Shown here: piece by piece, positions 42,516 to 50,840 of the stretch
Layout: each line of letters starts with the position of its first letter
How positions within the stretch are numbered: the stretch's first letter is position 1
NCBI GenBank assembly: GCA_017631885.1
Contig: JAGBSH010000011.1
Location: 1-64,000, forward strand
Source: Fibrobacteraceae bacterium
GTDB taxonomy: Bacteria; Fibrobacterota; Fibrobacteria; Fibrobacterales; Fibrobacteraceae
DNA length: 64,000 nt
Direction of reading: 5' to 3'
Made by a program: the position numbers and the translations under genes
Notes under the pieces: model-generated
The model's database searches: none
The model's input: the letters and a program-made list of their open reading frames with translations, nothing else
Told to the model about the DNA's origin: nothing

Positions 42516-44048
42516 ATGAAGAGAAACTTTTCATCTTTCCTTATCGGATTCCCTTTAGTTTTAGGGTAGTCTAGTGCAGCAATTGCTCAAGATGTTGACC
42601 CTTGTAAAACAGATATGGGGCACCCTGGCAATGTACTACCGTTAATTATAACCAAACAGGTTCCATCAGTGGAACACCGTGGGGCTATGAAATTTGGTTT
42701 GACGGTGGCAATAACTCCATGACTTATTATAGCAATGGTACATTCAAAGCTTCATGGAGTGGTAGTAACGACTTTCTCGCCCGTGTAGGTTATCGTTATG
42801 GAGATAACGGATCAGGTATTAATCACAATGATTACCAATTCACAGTAGATTACAGTTATAAAAAACAAAGTCAATCTGCTGGCTATGGTTATATTGGTGT
42901 TTACGGCTGGACAGTTAACTCAGGTTGAATACTACATCGTTGATGACTGGTATAGCCAACCAAATGAACAATATATTGGCGCTAAATTTGGTGAAATTAC
43001 TGTTGATGGCGCAAAATATACTATTCATGCTTTCCTTCGTCAAGAAGAACCTTCTAAAACTGGAACTTCTACATTCTTGCAAATTTTCAGTGTTCGTCAA
43101 ACTCCTCGCCAGTGTGGTCATATTGATATTTCTGCACACTTTAAAAAGTGGGACGAAGTCTTTACGGGCCAAACAGCACAACTCAGAGGTTCAAAAGGTG
43201 GTGGCTCTGCAACGCTTAAATTTGGTAAAGTAACTGAAGTGATGCTTATGAACGAAGCTGGTGGTAATGCTTCTGGTTCTGTAGATTACACATATTTTAA
43301 TATGAGTGATAATGGCAAAGCTTCTGAAATTGTTCCACCAAAAGATATTCCTCGCCAACCATATAAGGGCGTAAAAGCAAAAATTCCTGGAACAATTGAA
43401 ACTGAAAACTTTGATGAAGGAAACGAAGGGGATTCTTACGCTGGCGCAACAGGTTCTTCTGGTAGTGATGGACTTGATTATCGTGGTGAAGATTACTTTA
43501 TTGACATTGTAGGTTGCGGAGAAGGTGCATGTCTTGGCTATACAGCAGCAAATGAATGGCTAGAATACACTGTAGATGTTCTTGAATCAGGTGAATATGA
43601 TATTGAAGCTTACGTTTCTAATGGTTCTGGCTCTGGTACTGTAGAACTTGCTTTAGATGGTAAAGCCCTTGCTTCATTACCATTTACAGGAACAGTTGAT
43701 GATTGGAATACTTATGAATCAGCAACCGGTAAAGCTTCTTTGACTGCTGGCGAACATGTTCTTCGTGTAACTATTGCTACAGCAAATACAAACTTAGACT
43801 ATGTTAAATTTACTTTGCCAGGTTATACACCTCCAGCAGAAGATCCTTCAGCAATTGCTGCAACACTTCGTTTGAATGCTGTTGGTAAAACATATCAAGT
43901 GTTTGATATGCAAGGTCGTACACTTGGTCAAGTAGATGTTGTAAAGGGTTCTTCTATTTCATAAGCTCTCTTCAGCAAGTTCCAAAAGACTGGTCTTTAT
44001 ATCGTTAAACAAGGTTCTTTTATTCAAAAAGTAAAAGTATCTCGTTAA
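42516..44048 (+). pseudogene. GH11 xylanase-CBM6 gene with two stops and two frameshifts
   Basis: Joined across three frame pieces the product reads as a signal peptide, a GH11 xylanase (GYEIWFDGGNNSMTYYSNG, VEYYIVDDWY with catalytic Glu, FSVRQTPRQCGHIDISAHFK), a CBM6 domain (IPGTIETENFDEGNEGD to LDYVKFTLPGY) and a C-terminal sorting-like domain (GKTYQVFDMQGRTLGQV). Lesions: TAG at 42567-42569 after LVLG; a missing base near 42635 (GTACTACC for GTAACTACC); a second shift near 42920-42926, where TGA follows NSG; and TAA at 43962-43964, after which ALFSKFQKTGLYIVKQG continues to a stop at 44046-44048. The GH11 fold is otherwise conserved, so decay is recent or the sequence is locally poor. The promoter and ribosome-binding site are intact. 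Confidence 0.85.
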
Positions 44049-44065
44049 TTCAAAAATAACGATAA

Positions 44066-44108
44066 TATAAAACAATAAGCGCGCCATAGGCGCGCTTATT
44101 GTTTTATA
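44066..44108 (+). terminator. Strong hairpin after the xylanase pseudogene
   Basis: TATAAAACAATAAGCGCGCC and its complement form a 20-base-pair stem around ATA. TTTTATATA ends the 3' arm. It is placed where a terminator for the xylanase gene is expected. Confidence 0.8.
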
Positions 44109-44112
44109 TAAA

Positions 44113-44143
44113 AATATTCCTAGAATAAAATTCTAGGAATATT
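44113..44143. repeat. Second perfect inverted repeat next to the terminator
   Basis: AATATTCCTAGAAT (44113-44126), AAA, ATTCTAGGAATATT (44130-44143): 14 base pairs, no T-run. It lies between the first hairpin and the fumarase gene end (44180, -), so it may protect the fumarase mRNA 3' end. Confidence 0.7.
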
Positions 44144-44179
44144 CATTATGAATTAAAAAGAGTTGAACAGATATGAATT

Positions 44180-45817
44180 TTAAAGAAGTTCTTTAAAGAA
44201 ATCATTCCCTTTATCATCAACCAAAATAAAAGCAGGGAAGTCTTTAATCGTAATTTTACGAATGGCTTCCATACCTAGTTCTGGGAAAGCGACAATGTCA
44301 TTAGAGAGAATATTCTGTTCTGCAAGAATTGCTGCTGGACCACCAATGGAACCTAGGTAGAAACCACCATATTTATGGCAAGCGTCTGTTACATCTTGAC
44401 TACGGTTTCCTTTAGCAACCATAATCATAGAAGCTCCTTTGCTTTGGAATCCCATAACATACGGATCCATACGACCTGCGGTTGTTGGGCCAAAACTACC
44501 TGTAGGCATTCCTTCAGGTGTTTTTGCAGGGCCAGCATAATAAATCGGGTGGTTGCGAACGACTTCTAAAACAGTATTTTCTTCAGCAGTAAGTTCTTCA
44601 CCTTTTTCTTGTTTTTCAAAGATTTCAGCAATTTTCGCATGAGCCATATCGCGAGCAACTATCATTGTGCCCTTCAAGTTCAAACGAGTTTTTACTGGGT
44701 ATTTTGAAAGTTCGGCTAAAACTTCATTCATTGGTTTGTCCAAATCAATTTCTACTGCAGGAGCCATATTAACAGCGTTTCCTTCTAGCAAATATTGTTC
44801 TGGATTGTGTTCCATTTTTTCAAGCCAAAGCCCATTTTCATCAATTTTAGCTTTGATATTTCTATCTGCAGAACAGCTAACTCCAATAGAAACAGGGCAA
44901 CTTGCCGCATGACGAGGTGCGCGAATGACGCGAACATCGTGAACAAAATATTTACCGCCGAATTGAGCACCAATCCCTGTATTTTGACAAATATGCAAAA
45001 CCTTTTCTTCCATTTCTAAATCGCGGAACATACGTCCACCTTCAGATCCAGAAGTTGGTAAATCATCGTAATAACCGCAACTAGCAAGTTTTACGGTATG
45101 TGTATTCATTTCTGCACTTGTTCCGCCAATAACAATTGCCAAATGGTATGGAGGGCATGCTGCAGTTCCTAGAGTTTTGACTTTTTCAGTAATGAATTTT
45201 TCTAAAGACTTTGGATTTAATAAAGCCTTTGTCATTGGCCAATAATAGGTTTTGTTTGCAGAACCGCCACCTTTAGCGACAAACAAAAATTTCATTTCAT
45301 CGCCTTCTTCTGCATGCACATCAATTTGAGCCGGCAAATTACAAGCAGTATTTTTTTCTTCATACATGGTTAAAGGAGCAATTTGGCTATAGCGTAAATT
45401 CTTTGAGGTATAAGCATTATAAATACCTTCAGAAATAGCTTTAAAGTCATCACATCCTGTCCAGACTTGTTGGCCTTTATGGCAAACGCAAATAGCTGTT
45501 CCTGTGTCTTGGCAGAAAGGAAGAACTCCCTTAGCGGCAACACAAGCGTTTTTCAAGAGTGTTAAAGCCACAAATTTATCATTATCACTAGCTTCTGGAT
45601 CTTGTAAAATTTTCGCCACTTTCTTTGTATGTGCTGGGCGTAAACAAAAGCTAACTTCTTCAAATGCAGCTTGTGCAATTTTTGTTAAAGCTTCTGGAGC
45701 GACTTTTAGAATCTTTTTTCCTTCAAATTCTGCTACAGAAATGCCTTCTTTACCAAGATTTACATATTCTGTTGTATCTTTACCGTGTTGAACGGTTGCT
45801 TCGTATTGAAATGCCAT
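44180..45817 (-). CDS. fumA: Class I fumarate hydratase (iron-sulfur)
   Basis: From ATG 45817, 545 residues; AAGAGG lies 7 bases upstream, and the frame extends 30 codons further without a better start. It has both halves of class I fumarase in one chain: an N-terminal alpha part ([13 protein letters not shown] with a cluster Cys, [20 protein letters not shown]) and a C-terminal beta part ([12 protein letters not shown], and the end region AVPE-like [12 protein letters not shown]). The enzyme converts fumarate and malate with a 4Fe-4S cluster and is oxygen sensitive, which fits an anaerobe that makes succinate by the reductive branch of the TCA cycle. Confidence 0.95.
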   Translation of the reverse strand: MAFQYEATVQHGKDTTEYVNLGKEGISVAEFEGKKILKVAPEALTKIAQAAFEEVSFCLRPAHTKKVAKILQDPEASDNDKFVALTLLKNACVAAKGVLPFCQDTGTAICVCHKGQQVWTGCDDFKAISEGIYNAYTSKNLRYSQIAPLTMYEEKNTACNLPAQIDVHAEEGDEMKFLFVAKGGGSANKTYYWPMTKALLNPKSLEKFITEKVKTLGTAACPPYHLAIVIGGTSAEMNTHTVKLASCGYYDDLPTSGSEGGRMFRDLEMEEKVLHICQNTGIGAQFGGKYFVHDVRVIRAPRHAASCPVSIGVSCSADRNIKAKIDENGLWLEKMEHNPEQYLLEGNAVNMAPAVEIDLDKPMNEVLAELSKYPVKTRLNLKGTMIVARDMAHAKIAEIFEKQEKGEELTAEENTVLEVVRNHPIYYAGPAKTPEGMPTGSFGPTTAGRMDPYVMGFQSKGASMIMVAKGNRSQDVTDACHKYGGFYLGSIGGPAAILAEQNILSNDIVAFPELGMEAIRKITIKDFPAFILVDDKGNDFFKELL

Positions 45818-45989
45818 AAAATAACCTCTTAATTGATGATAACCGAAAATTACTCTTTTTTTTGCACTTTTGGAATACTTTTTAGTTATTGTAACTCTTT
45901 TTTTCACTTTTCCATAAAAAAAAGGATATCCTTTTCATTTTAAAAAAGGTATTTTTCAAGCGTACAATTTTGAAAAAATAAGGAGTCTT

Positions 45990-46883
45990 ATGAATTTAAC
46001 AAAAATGCTTTGCGCTATCGCTTTCGTTTCTGTTGCAGCTTTTGCACAAAATGCTACACCTGCTAAAGCAGATGTTAAAGCCGCCCCAGCGAAAGAAGTT
46101 GTAAAACCAGCTGAACAACCAGCCGCAGCTCCAGCGAAAGAAGCAGCAAAACCAGCTGAACAACCAGCTGCAGCTCCAGCGAAAGAAGCAGCAAAACCAG
46201 CTGAACAACCAGCCGCAGCTCCAGCGAAAGAAGCAGCAAAACCAGCTGAACAACCAGCAGCTGCCCCAGCGAAAGAAGCAGCAAAACCGGCTGAACAACC
46301 AGCAGCTGCCCCAGCGAAAGAAGCAGCAAAGCCAGCTGAACAACCAGCAGCTGCCCCAGCGAAAGAAGTTGTAAAGCCAGCTGAACAACCAGCTGCTGCT
46401 CCTGCACAAGAAGCAGCAAAACCAGCTGAACAACCAGCCGCAGCTCCTGCACAAGAAGTAGCAAAGCCTGCTGAACAACCAGCAACTGATTCTGCTAAGG
46501 TAGCAGAAACCGCTCCAGCAGCGCCTGCTGATTCTACAGCTCCAGTTGCAGTAGCAACGGATTCTGCACAAGCAGCCCCTGTTGCTGATTCTGCTAAAGT
46601 AGCAGAAACTGCTCCAGCTGACTCAGCAAAAGAAGTTTTAGAACCAACAGCTCCAGTTGCTGCAGCAACGGATTCTGCGCAAGCAGCCCCTGTTACTGAT
46701 TCTGCTAAAGTAGCTGAAGCTACCCCAGCAGAACAACCAACTGAAACAGAAGAACAAGTTGCTCCTCGTGAAGTAACAGCGACAGCAGGAAAAACCATTA
46801 TGGAAAATCCATGGGAATTCTTAGTTGTTTCTGTTTTGTTTATTGCAACAACAATTGCAATTATTTTCACCGGTAAAGACTAA
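45990..46883 (+). CDS. Secreted/anchored protein with Ala-Pro-Glu-Lys tandem repeats
   Basis: A 297-residue protein starting with a signal peptide (LCAIAFVSVAAFAQ). Residues 34-168 are nine units of 15 residues of the type AKEAAKPAEQPAAAP, then a looser Ala/Asp/Ser/Val-rich repeat (DSAKVAETAPA, DSAQAAPV; about 169-255), and a C-terminal helix near 268-292 (ENPWEFLVVSVLFIATTI) that anchors it. The repeat region is probably an extended, proline-stiffened spacer. AAGGAG precedes ATG. An antisense open frame over the same region is a shadow of the repeat. Function unknown. Confidence 0.85.
   Translation: MNLTKMLCAIAFVSVAAFAQNATPAKADVKAAPAKEVVKPAEQPAAAPAKEAAKPAEQPAAAPAKEAAKPAEQPAAAPAKEAAKPAEQPAAAPAKEAAKPAEQPAAAPAKEAAKPAEQPAAAPAKEVVKPAEQPAAAPAQEAAKPAEQPAAAPAQEVAKPAEQPATDSAKVAETAPAAPADSTAPVAVATDSAQAAPVADSAKVAETAPADSAKEVLEPTAPVAAATDSAQAAPVTDSAKVAEATPAEQPTETEEQVAPREVTATAGKTIMENPWEFLVVSVLFIATTIAIIFTGKD
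46089..46493 (+). repeat. 45-bp tandem repeat, nine copies
   Basis: Nine head-to-tail 45-bp units inside the repeat-protein gene. Several units differ only at synonymous sites (for example GCCGCAGCT or GCAGCTGCC for the Ala run), so copy number may change by slippage or recombination. Confidence 0.9.
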
Positions 46884-46913
46884 TTTGATTACAGTCATTT
46901 AGACTATTAAATT

Positions 46914-46945
46914 AAAAGTCTCCTCATTGTTGGGGAGACTTTTTT
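46914..46945 (+). terminator. Terminator after the repeat-protein gene
   Basis: AAAAGTCTCC and GGAGACTTTTTT around a TCATTGTTGG loop. Confidence 0.88.
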
Positions 46946-46980
46946 ATGCGTTGTTAATGTTTGGTTGTAAATAGTAGAGT

Positions 46981-47409
46981 TTAATTGTCTTTAGAATTTT
47001 TAGGTGAAAAAACCCAAAATCGGAAAAGAGAATAAGACACTAATACATATGCGATATTAGCAAAAAGGTTTGCTATATAACCAGGTTTTACCCAAGTTAA
47101 TATGGCTGTTGGCAATGTTTTCATAAAATAATCGCTTAATAAATTGTCACACAATTTTAATACAAAAAGATTCACTAAATAAGCAATAAGAAAAACAATA
47201 ATAAACCGAATAACTTCGGATCTTTTTTTGTTCTGACTTTTAAAGTTCCAAATACGATTACATAAGTATGAATTTATCGCCCCAGCAACAAAACCTAAAA
47301 AATTGGATAGAATTAAATTAAGAGAAAAAAGTTGGTATAAAATCCAAACCACCAATAGCGATATAAGTGTATTTAAAATACCGATTAGATTATATTTCAA
47401 AAAATGCAC
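46981..47409 (-). CDS. GtrA-like flippase-family membrane protein
   Basis: A 142-residue protein with four membrane helices (about residues 8-30, 36-55, 68-90 and 108-133). The layout YNLIGILNTLISLLVVWILY, FLGFVAGAINSYLCNRIWNF and NIAYVLVSYSLFRFWVF matches GtrA/DPMS-associated proteins, thought to move lipid-linked sugars across the membrane. It lies 11 bases after the hemW gene in the - direction and may be co-transcribed with it. Confidence 0.85.
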   Translation of the reverse strand: MHFLKYNLIGILNTLISLLVVWILYQLFSLNLILSNFLGFVAGAINSYLCNRIWNFKSQNKKRSEVIRFIIVFLIAYLVNLFVLKLCDNLLSDYFMKTLPTAILTWVKPGYIANLFANIAYVLVSYSLFRFWVFSPKNSKDN

Positions 47410-47420
47410 TAGAAATTCTC

Positions 47421-48557
47421 CTAAATACTTAAATCATTAACAATTTGATCCATAAAAAGCCATCCATCACCAGTAAGGAAAATTTTGTCCTTATTAAAAC
47501 CTAGAAAACCTTTTTCATACCATTGTATTAAGTTTTTCTTTGGAACTTCATAATCGTATTTTCTTTGAAGATTTTTTATATCTAAACCTTCTGCTTGCCG
47601 TAAAGAAAGCCAAATTTCTTCTAATATTTCAGCGTTTCTATCTAAAATATCTTTTTCATATAAAGTATCTGGGCAGCCATTTTTTATCCAAGATTTCCAA
47701 TGGCTGTAACGCATAGGAGCATTAAATCTGATTTTATTTATAAAGGAATGGGCTCCAGGACCTATTCCTAGATATTCTCCGCGGCACCAATAATTTTTAT
47801 TATGCAAACTTTCTTTGCCTAAAAGAGCGAAATTAGATACTTCGTAACGATGGAACCCATGAGCTTCTAATAATTCTACTCCTACTTTATACATTGGCGC
47901 ATATAGCGATTCATCAACAAAAAGTTTGCCTCGACGAATTTTAGATTCAAGCATTGTTCGTGGTGAAATTTGTAATCCATAAAAACTGATATGCGAAGGG
48001 GTATATTCTAATAGCGTTTTTAAATCTTGCTTAAAATCTTCTAAAGTTTGGTTAGGCAACATAAACATCAAATCAGCATTAAACTGAATGTCGTTGTTTT
48101 GAATATGATTCAATATTTTTAATGCGTCATAAGCCATTTGCGGAGAATGTGAACGGCCAATAGTTTTTAAAAGTTCTTGATTAAAAGTTTGAATCCCTAA
48201 GCTAAAACGTTTTACACCAAAATCTTTTGCGGCATATACTTTTTCCATAGAACAAGATTCTGGATTAAATTCCATTGAAACTTCTTGTAATTTGTTTATT
48301 CTTACTCCATTTTTTTGTAAAGCATTGAAAATTTTTTCTAATAAAGGAATTGGTAATTGAGATGGAGTCCCGCCACCAATATAAAGAGTTTCTGCTTTTT
48401 CAAAAAAGTCTGGAAATTGCAAATGCAAATATTCCATTTCATGTTCTAATAAATCAACATATTCTGCATACAGCCGTTCTGGAGCAGCTAATACAGAAAA
48501 ATCGCAATAATCGCAAACTTTATTGCAAAAAGGAACATGTAAGTACAAACCACGCAT
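47421..48557 (-). CDS. hemW: HemW-like radical SAM protein (heme chaperone)
   Basis: From ATG 48557 the protein has 378 residues; a TTG two codons upstream opens the same frame. The radical SAM cluster is CNKVCDYCDF near the start; GGGTPSQL, FNPES and RFSLGIQTFN follow, and the C-terminus has the HemW-type domain. HemW differs from true coproporphyrinogen oxidase HemN by lacking the fourth cluster Cys (HemN has CxxxCxxCxC; here CDYCDF). HemW is a heme chaperone. No other heme genes are near. Confidence 0.92.
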   Translation of the reverse strand: MRGLYLHVPFCNKVCDYCDFSVLAAPERLYAEYVDLLEHEMEYLHLQFPDFFEKAETLYIGGGTPSQLPIPLLEKIFNALQKNGVRINKLQEVSMEFNPESCSMEKVYAAKDFGVKRFSLGIQTFNQELLKTIGRSHSPQMAYDALKILNHIQNNDIQFNADLMFMLPNQTLEDFKQDLKTLLEYTPSHISFYGLQISPRTMLESKIRRGKLFVDESLYAPMYKVGVELLEAHGFHRYEVSNFALLGKESLHNKNYWCRGEYLGIGPGAHSFINKIRFNAPMRYSHWKSWIKNGCPDTLYEKDILDRNAEILEEIWLSLRQAEGLDIKNLQRKYDYEVPKKNLIQWYEKGFLGFNKDKIFLTGDGWLFMDQIVNDLSI

Positions 48558-48670
48558 AATCAAGATTATTTTAATTTAAAAATAAAAAATGATTCATTAT
48601 GGACGAAATATCAACAGAATAAATCTTTTTTTTAAACCCCTTTTTGTTGAAGAGAGTTTATATTCTTAAT

Positions 48671-48850
48671 ATGCAAAAAAAGCCTTTTCAAAAACTGAAG
48701 AAAAAAATTGCCGACAAATATTCTTTGCCGATTCTTGCATTATTGGCTGTTCTTACTCTTCTTTTTGTCGCAACGCTTTTATTTGGAGAATCTTATAAAG
48801 ATATTTTTTTAATTCTTATGATTTGGTCTCTCCCATTGTTTTTTCATTAA
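48671..48850 (+). CDS. Small two-helix membrane protein upstream of the cyclase
   Basis: From ATG 48671 a 59-residue protein: a basic N-terminus (KKPFQKLKKKIADKY) then two hydrophobic helices (about residues 19-37 and 42-58). The stop at 48848-48850 is followed by AAAGGTG and the cyclase ATG at 48863, so the two are likely coupled. The upstream TTG at 48644 would add nine residues. No family recognised. A membrane-anchored partner of the cyclase is one possibility. Confidence 0.5.
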   Translation: MQKKPFQKLKKKIADKYSLPILALLAVLTLLFVATLLFGESYKDIFLILMIWSLPLFFH

Positions 48851-48862
48851 AGGTGTGTCTTA

Positions 48863-49948
48863 ATGCTATCTAGGATAACAAAACGCAAATTTAAAGCAAT
48901 GTGTTTTTATATGTCGAGCTGGCTTTTAGGTTGCTTTGCTTTTATTTTGTTATACTATTTTGGAACACCTAATGTTTTTAGCTTTTCTTTTTACCTTTAT
49001 ATAATCCAGTTTTCAATATTTACAGGGCTTTCACAAGGCATTTATGATATTTTGATTCTTCAAGATGATAAAGACCATCGCTCAGTTATTCCTTCTCTTT
49101 TGATTCGTTCTCTTTATCTTTCTTTAACTATAGTTATAAATATATCCCTTTGCGTATTTATTGAACACTTGTATTCAACAGGGTCTCTTATTTCTGAAAA
49201 TAGTTTGACTGCTTTATGCCAACATTGGTCTGAAAATTCAACAAGAGCTTTTGCGATTTATTCTTTTTTATTGGGGTATCTCATTACTTTTATTCGTTCG
49301 GTTCATAAGAAATTTGGAACTCGTGTTTTAATAAATACTGTTCTTGGAAAATACCAAGAACCGACAGAGGAAGAACGCGTTTTTATGTTTGTTGATTTGC
49401 GGCAATCTACAGCTTTAGCAGAAGAATTAGGGAATTTTAAGTATAGTAGTTTTTTAAGGGATTATTATCATTACCTTTCAAACTGTTGTGAAGAAAACCA
49501 TGGGGAAATTTATCAGATTGTTGGTGACGGAGTTGTACTTTCTTGGGCAATGAAAAAGTGCCTTAAAAAGCCAAGGCCTATTTATTGCTTTGAAGATTTA
49601 AAGCTTTGTTTTCAACGGTTAGCTCCAGTTTTTCAAAAAAAATATGGTAAAATACCTTCTTTTCGAGCTGCGGCACATTGTGGAAAAGTGATTGTAAGTG
49701 AAGTCGGGAATTTTGGTAGCGCGATGGCTTATCACGGAGATGCTGTTAATACTACAGCTCGTTTGCAAACACTTTGTTCTCAAAATAATTATGAATTCTT
49801 AATTAGCGAAGAATTACTCTTAAAATTGAAAAAAATGGAAAAATACCACCCAGAGAATAAAGGAATTATGGAACTTAAGGGAAAAAAAAGAAATATTTTT
49901 GCATATACTCTTGATTTTTCCCTTGACAACCTAAAAAATATTTCCTAA
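48863..49948 (+). CDS. Membrane class III nucleotide cyclase
   Basis: A 361-residue protein. About four membrane helices occupy residues 10-155, and a class III cyclase domain fills about 168-350. Metal Asp residues are in FVDLRQST and VGDGVVLSW, and GDAVNTTARLQ carries the Asn/Arg transition-state residues. The product is cAMP or cGMP; the substrate-selecting residues cannot be assigned with certainty. It could supply the ligand for the cNMP-domain kinase at 25276, which is a guess. The tRNA-Gly promoter overlaps its last codons. Confidence 0.88.
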   Translation: MLSRITKRKFKAMCFYMSSWLLGCFAFILLYYFGTPNVFSFSFYLYIIQFSIFTGLSQGIYDILILQDDKDHRSVIPSLLIRSLYLSLTIVINISLCVFIEHLYSTGSLISENSLTALCQHWSENSTRAFAIYSFLLGYLITFIRSVHKKFGTRVLINTVLGKYQEPTEEERVFMFVDLRQSTALAEELGNFKYSSFLRDYYHYLSNCCEENHGEIYQIVGDGVVLSWAMKKCLKKPRPIYCFEDLKLCFQRLAPVFQKKYGKIPSFRAAAHCGKVIVSEVGNFGSAMAYHGDAVNTTARLQTLCSQNNYEFLISEELLLKLKKMEKYHPENKGIMELKGKKRNIFAYTLDFSLDNLKNIS

Positions 49949-49951
49949 CTT
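49923..49951 (+). promoter_or_regulatory. Predicted sigma-70 promoter of tRNA-Gly
   Basis: TTGACA (49923-49928, perfect consensus), 17-base spacer, TAACTT (49946-49951). It lies inside the cyclase 3' end and overlaps its stop codon. The start would be about 5-7 bases before the tRNA. Confidence 0.75.
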
Positions 49952-49963
49952 GTGGCTACTCTC

Positions 49964-50036
49964 GCGGGAATAGCTCAGTTGGTAGAGCATAACCTTGCCA
50001 AGGTTAGGGTCGGGGGTTCGAGTCTCCTTTCCCGCT
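49964..50036 (+). tRNA. tRNA-Gly (anticodon GCC)
   Basis: A 73-nt cloverleaf. Acceptor GCGGGAA (49964-49970) pairs with TTCCCGC (50029-50035), discriminator T. The anticodon stem TAACC/GGTTA encloses TTGCCAA, anticodon GCC; the T-arm is GGGTTCGAGTC. CCA is not encoded. It is a single tRNA unit with its own promoter and terminator. Confidence 0.97.
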
Positions 50037-50039
50037 CTA

Positions 50040-50070
50040 AAAAAAACGATGTAATAACATCGTTTTTTTT
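50040..50070 (+). terminator. Terminator of tRNA-Gly
   Basis: AAAAAACGATGT, AATA loop, ACATCGT and T8. Confidence 0.93.
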
Positions 50071-50211
50071 GTTTTTATAAGAAAAATGTTTAAAAGAAAC
50101 TTGCTTTTTTTTTAAAATTTAAAGTTCTGAATGAAAATATACTAGCGAGTTTTTGTTTTTTATTGTAGATTATATCTTGTAATTTTACACTTACCCCTAT
50201 GGAGGCTTAAA

Positions 50212-50751
50212 ATGAAAAAGATTATTATGGCTTTTGCAGTTACAGCTTTTCTTGTTGGTTGTGCAGGGACTCCTCAAGAAAAATCCGCGGACATTCTTGT
50301 AGAAATGCAAATGAAAAAAGTAAATCTCATTAAAAAGGAACATATTCCTGCCGGTTTAGGGATTGGCGTTTCTAAAGATGAACAAATTGCAATGGAAAAA
50401 GCAGACCAAAATGCCCGTGTTGATTTAGCTAAAGAAATTGATGCTCAAATGAAAGCCCTTACAAAAAATTTTAAAGAAGAAGTGGGTGGTGATATTGTAG
50501 AACATTTTCAAACAGCTTCTAAAACAGTTGTTGATACACGTATGAATGGAGCTACATTAACAGATGTTAAAGTGGAGACAACAGAAGATGGTCAATTTAA
50601 AATTTATGGCATTATGACTCTTGAAGTTGATTTAGTTTCTGAATATTTAAAATCTCTTCAAGATACTGACGCCGCTAATGAAGAAATGAAAAATAAAATT
50701 CGTGCTGCTGCTGATAAAGCATATGCAGAACTTGATGCACAAACAAAATAA
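50212..50751 (+). CDS. LPP20-like lipoprotein
   Basis: A 179-residue protein. The signal peptide ends in the lipobox FLVGC (Cys17). The mature part has the LPP20 pattern: GLGIGVSKDEQIAMEKADQN (secretin- or BON-like small alpha/beta fold) and a helical C-terminus rich in Lys, Glu and Ala. GGAGG lies 9 bases before the ATG. A TATACT at 50138-50143 may be the -10 of its promoter, with a poor -35. It is a single-gene unit with its own terminator; function unknown. Confidence 0.85.
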   Translation: MKKIIMAFAVTAFLVGCAGTPQEKSADILVEMQMKKVNLIKKEHIPAGLGIGVSKDEQIAMEKADQNARVDLAKEIDAQMKALTKNFKEEVGGDIVEHFQTASKTVVDTRMNGATLTDVKVETTEDGQFKIYGIMTLEVDLVSEYLKSLQDTDAANEEMKNKIRAAADKAYAELDAQTK

Positions 50752-50782
50752 TTTTTCTTGATTAAAATTACTGACGTTAAAT

Positions 50783-50811
50783 GCACTACCTTTTTAGGTA
50801 GTGTATTTTTT
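50783..50811 (+). terminator. Terminator after the LPP20-like gene
   Basis: CACTACCT, TTTT loop, AGGTAGTG then a T-rich run (TATTTTTTATTTT). Confidence 0.85.
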
Positions 50812-50840
50812 ATTTTCAAAAAGATTCTAAATTTGTGTGT

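Noticed and set aside
42885-43964. Intact 359-residue CBM6 protein starting at 42885
   Set aside because: Its first codons lie out of frame with the xylanase that continues into it; the conserved GH11 C-terminus (VEYYIVDDWY) shows that it is the 3' part of a broken gene.
46089-46493. Tandem array as a CRISPR
   Set aside because: Units are contiguous without spacers, in frame and coding.
45956-46870. 304-codon open frame on - opposite the repeat-protein gene
   Set aside because: It is made of Ala/Gly/Ser/Cys repeats that mirror the 45-bp array, has no start signal, and the + frame has a signal peptide, anchor, ribosome-binding site and terminator.
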